The notes under the pieces are model-generated. The model was not told where the DNA came from. It was given only the letters and a program-made list of their open reading frames with translations, and did not search any database. A DNA stretch of 22,025 nucleotides, from positions 1 through 22,025 of the IMG/VR virus record IMGVR_UViG_3300048928_000251, one strand, 5' to 3'. The DNA comes from a virus. The translations under genes and the position numbers were made by a program. This document shows, one piece after another, positions 21,211 to 22,025 of this stretch; position 1 is the stretch's first letter; every line of letters starts with the position of its first letter.

Positions 21211-21417
21211 ATGAACCAATTTTTTAAGTCTTTCCTCAACCTTCGCCGTTCTGTCGGTGAAAAGCTAGGCAAGCCATTAGAGCATGGCGAACACTTCGCT
21301 CATACAGCTTATCTGGGCGTTGTGAGCATAGCGAAACACGAATACGTCCCGTTTCTTGCTGGTTTCGGCTTCCTAGTGATCGTGCTTCACTTTCTCCTCA
21401 CCGGTTTTGGAGAATAG
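21211..21417 (+). CDS. Small membrane protein
   Basis: A 68-residue protein. The N-terminal half is soluble and basic (MNQFFKSFLNLRRSVGEKLG, then His-rich EHGEHFAHTAY). The C-terminal half has one membrane helix at about residues 47-65 (PFLAGFGFLVIVLHFLLTGF). The ribosome site is poor (AGG touching the ATG), just after the terminator T tract. It is followed 3 bases later by another small membrane protein. No family is recognised; a holin or pinholin is conceivable but nothing specific supports it. Confidence 0.55.
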   Translation: MNQFFKSFLNLRRSVGEKLGKPLEHGEHFAHTAYLGVVSIAKHEYVPFLAGFGFLVIVLHFLLTGFGE

Positions 21418-21420
21418 GGC

Positions 21421-21564
21421 ATGCCACGTTATCACGTACATTTAGCGCTATCCGCCGGAATGATTGCGTCTGTTGCAGCCGCTGTTCTTCTCCCTACAAT
21501 TCCTCAAATCGGGCATGTCATTGCCCTGACTTCAAATCTCGTTTGGCTGTGGGAGGCAGAATAA
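21421..21564 (+). CDS. 47-residue membrane peptide
   Basis: ATG 21421 lies 3 bases after the preceding stop. The peptide has a short polar head (MPRYHVH), a hydrophobic helix at about residues 8-29 (LALSAGMIASVAAAVLLPTI) and a second, less hydrophobic stretch IGHVIALTSNLVWLW near the end. The spacing fits an operon with the previous small membrane gene. No family is recognised. Confidence 0.5.
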   Translation: MPRYHVHLALSAGMIASVAAAVLLPTIPQIGHVIALTSNLVWLWEAE

Positions 21565-21566
21565 TC

Positions 21567-21626
21567 ATGAATAACGCATACAAGTGGCGCCCAAGCATCC
21601 CGCACCATGTTGAGGTGAAATCATGA
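21567..21626 (+). CDS. Possible 19-residue leader peptide before AlpA-like gene
   Basis: ATG 21567 has GGAGG ten bases upstream, and its stop overlaps the AlpA-like ATG as ATGA. The peptide is MNNAYKWRPSIPHHVEVKS. It may be translated to couple ribosomes into the downstream gene; it is very short, so this is tentative. Confidence 0.3.
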   Translation: MNNAYKWRPSIPHHVEVKS

Positions 21627-21823
21627 GCAACCACGATCAGCCGAGACTCATGTCACCAAGGGAAGCATCGCAGGCCACGACCATGTCACGAGTGCTTATA
21701 TCGCTTATGGCAAAAGAGGGTAAATTTCCGCCTCCCGTGAAAATAGGCGTTAAAAGAATCGCGTATGTGAGGGAGGAGGTCGAGAAATGGATTGATGAGC
21801 GCATAGGAGAAAGAGCAGCATAA
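21623..21823 (+). CDS. AlpA-type transcriptional regulator / excisionase-like protein
   Basis: A 66-residue winged-helix protein of the AlpA/MerR-like type: RLMSPREASQATTMSRVLI, then AKEGKFPPPVKIGVKRIAYV and EEVEKWIDERIGERAA. These match the recognition helix, the FPPPVKIG wing and the final helix of AlpA regulators. AlpA-type proteins activate or assist excision of prophages and islands. ATG 21623 has GAGG at 7 bases. It is the last gene before the tRNA attachment site, supporting an excisionase role, although no integrase is next to it. Confidence 0.88.
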   Translation: MSNHDQPRLMSPREASQATTMSRVLISLMAKEGKFPPPVKIGVKRIAYVREEVEKWIDERIGERAA

Positions 21824-21899
21824 TCACGGCACCCTAACAATTATCGCGGTTATGACAAACGATAAAAAAGATCAAAAAATCTAATGAAAACAATAGTCA

Positions 21900-21945
21900 T
21901 GGCGGAGGGGGTGGGATTCGAACCCACGGTACGATCTCTCGCACG
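21900..21945. other. Likely prophage attachment site (3' part of tRNA-Ser)
   Basis: The last recognisable phage gene (AlpA-like) ends 76 bases from the tRNA 3' end and nothing phage-like follows. The 3' half of the tRNA is thus the likely core of the attachment site. The matching repeat should occur at the other prophage end, outside this window, so the exact core cannot be read here. Confidence 0.5.
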
Positions 21946-21989
21946 CCGGTTTTCAAGACCGGTGCCTTAAACCGCTCGGCCACCCCTCC
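21900..21989 (-). tRNA. tRNA-Ser (anticodon TGA)
   Basis: On the minus strand GGAGGGG (5' acceptor) pairs with CCCCTCC, then discriminator G and an encoded CCA at 21902-21900. The anticodon loop is CTTGAAA inside the stem ACCGG/CCGGC region, giving TGA. A long variable arm (GCGAGAGATCGT region) and GGTTCGAATCC T-arm are class II traits of tRNA-Ser. The 3' end faces left to the prophage, as in integration into tRNA 3' ends. Confidence 0.96.
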
Positions 21990-22025
21990 GCATCTGCACG
22001 AAGCAGATGTGAACGCCTCTTTATC

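Noticed and set aside
1-22025. CRISPR arrays, insertion sequences, transposases, rRNA
   Set aside because: No regularly spaced repeats, transposase-like proteins, terminal inverted repeats or rRNA signatures were seen.

Overview
The window is most of a temperate tailed-phage genome (a prophage), running from part of its virion genes to its right-hand boundary at a tRNA-Ser gene. The host looks like an alphaproteobacterium, probably Hyphomicrobiales of the Brucella/Ochrobactrum type. Reasons are the phage GapR (DUF2312) homologue, the moderate GC content, and the tRNA-Ser(TGA) used as attachment site. This assignment is inference; no host protein gene lies in the window.

Layout. (1) 1-9546, minus strand: late virion genes. 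Read in transcription order these are small terminase, large terminase, P22-type portal, scaffold, N4-gp56-type major capsid protein, a small virion protein, a head-fibre-type protein, a head-tail adaptor, a gp10-like tail/stabilisation protein, and a GNAT-like protein that runs off the left edge. This is a short-tailed (podovirus) P22-like order. (2) 9643-11344, plus strand: two genes facing against the late operon, a STAS-like + GHKL ATPase protein and a single-pass membrane protein. They look like a moron or accessory cargo unit, and the second has a good sigma70-type promoter of its own. (3) 11470-14526, minus strand: the replication operon, with a DUF1376/YdaU-type protein, a possible helicase-loader-like protein, a VRR-NUC nuclease and several small proteins. 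It ends with a DUF6456-like protein in the place where lambda has Q. (4) 14588-16965: immunity region. A Cro-like gene and a GapR homologue read left, a short HTH repressor reads right, and two small convergent genes of unknown role sit where lambda has rex. (5) 16966-21823, plus strand: the early recombination operon with Gp157-like, Bet, SSB, NinB/Orf and HNH proteins, small membrane peptides and an AlpA-type regulator. (6) 21900-21989, minus strand: tRNA-Ser(TGA), whose 3' end faces the prophage.

How it works together. The plan is a mirror image of lambda. The cro side leads through replication genes to a Q-position gene and then the late genes. The repressor is divergent from cro. The opposite operator leads to the recombination genes. 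Both early promoters share the arrangement TTGACA, 6 nt, TGTGC, 5 nt, GCACA, so one repressor probably controls both. The candidate new biology is the GHKL/membrane-protein pair, the phage GapR in the cro operon, the small genes in the rex position and the cluster of very small membrane peptides. No integrase, lysis genes or CRISPR array are visible in this window.
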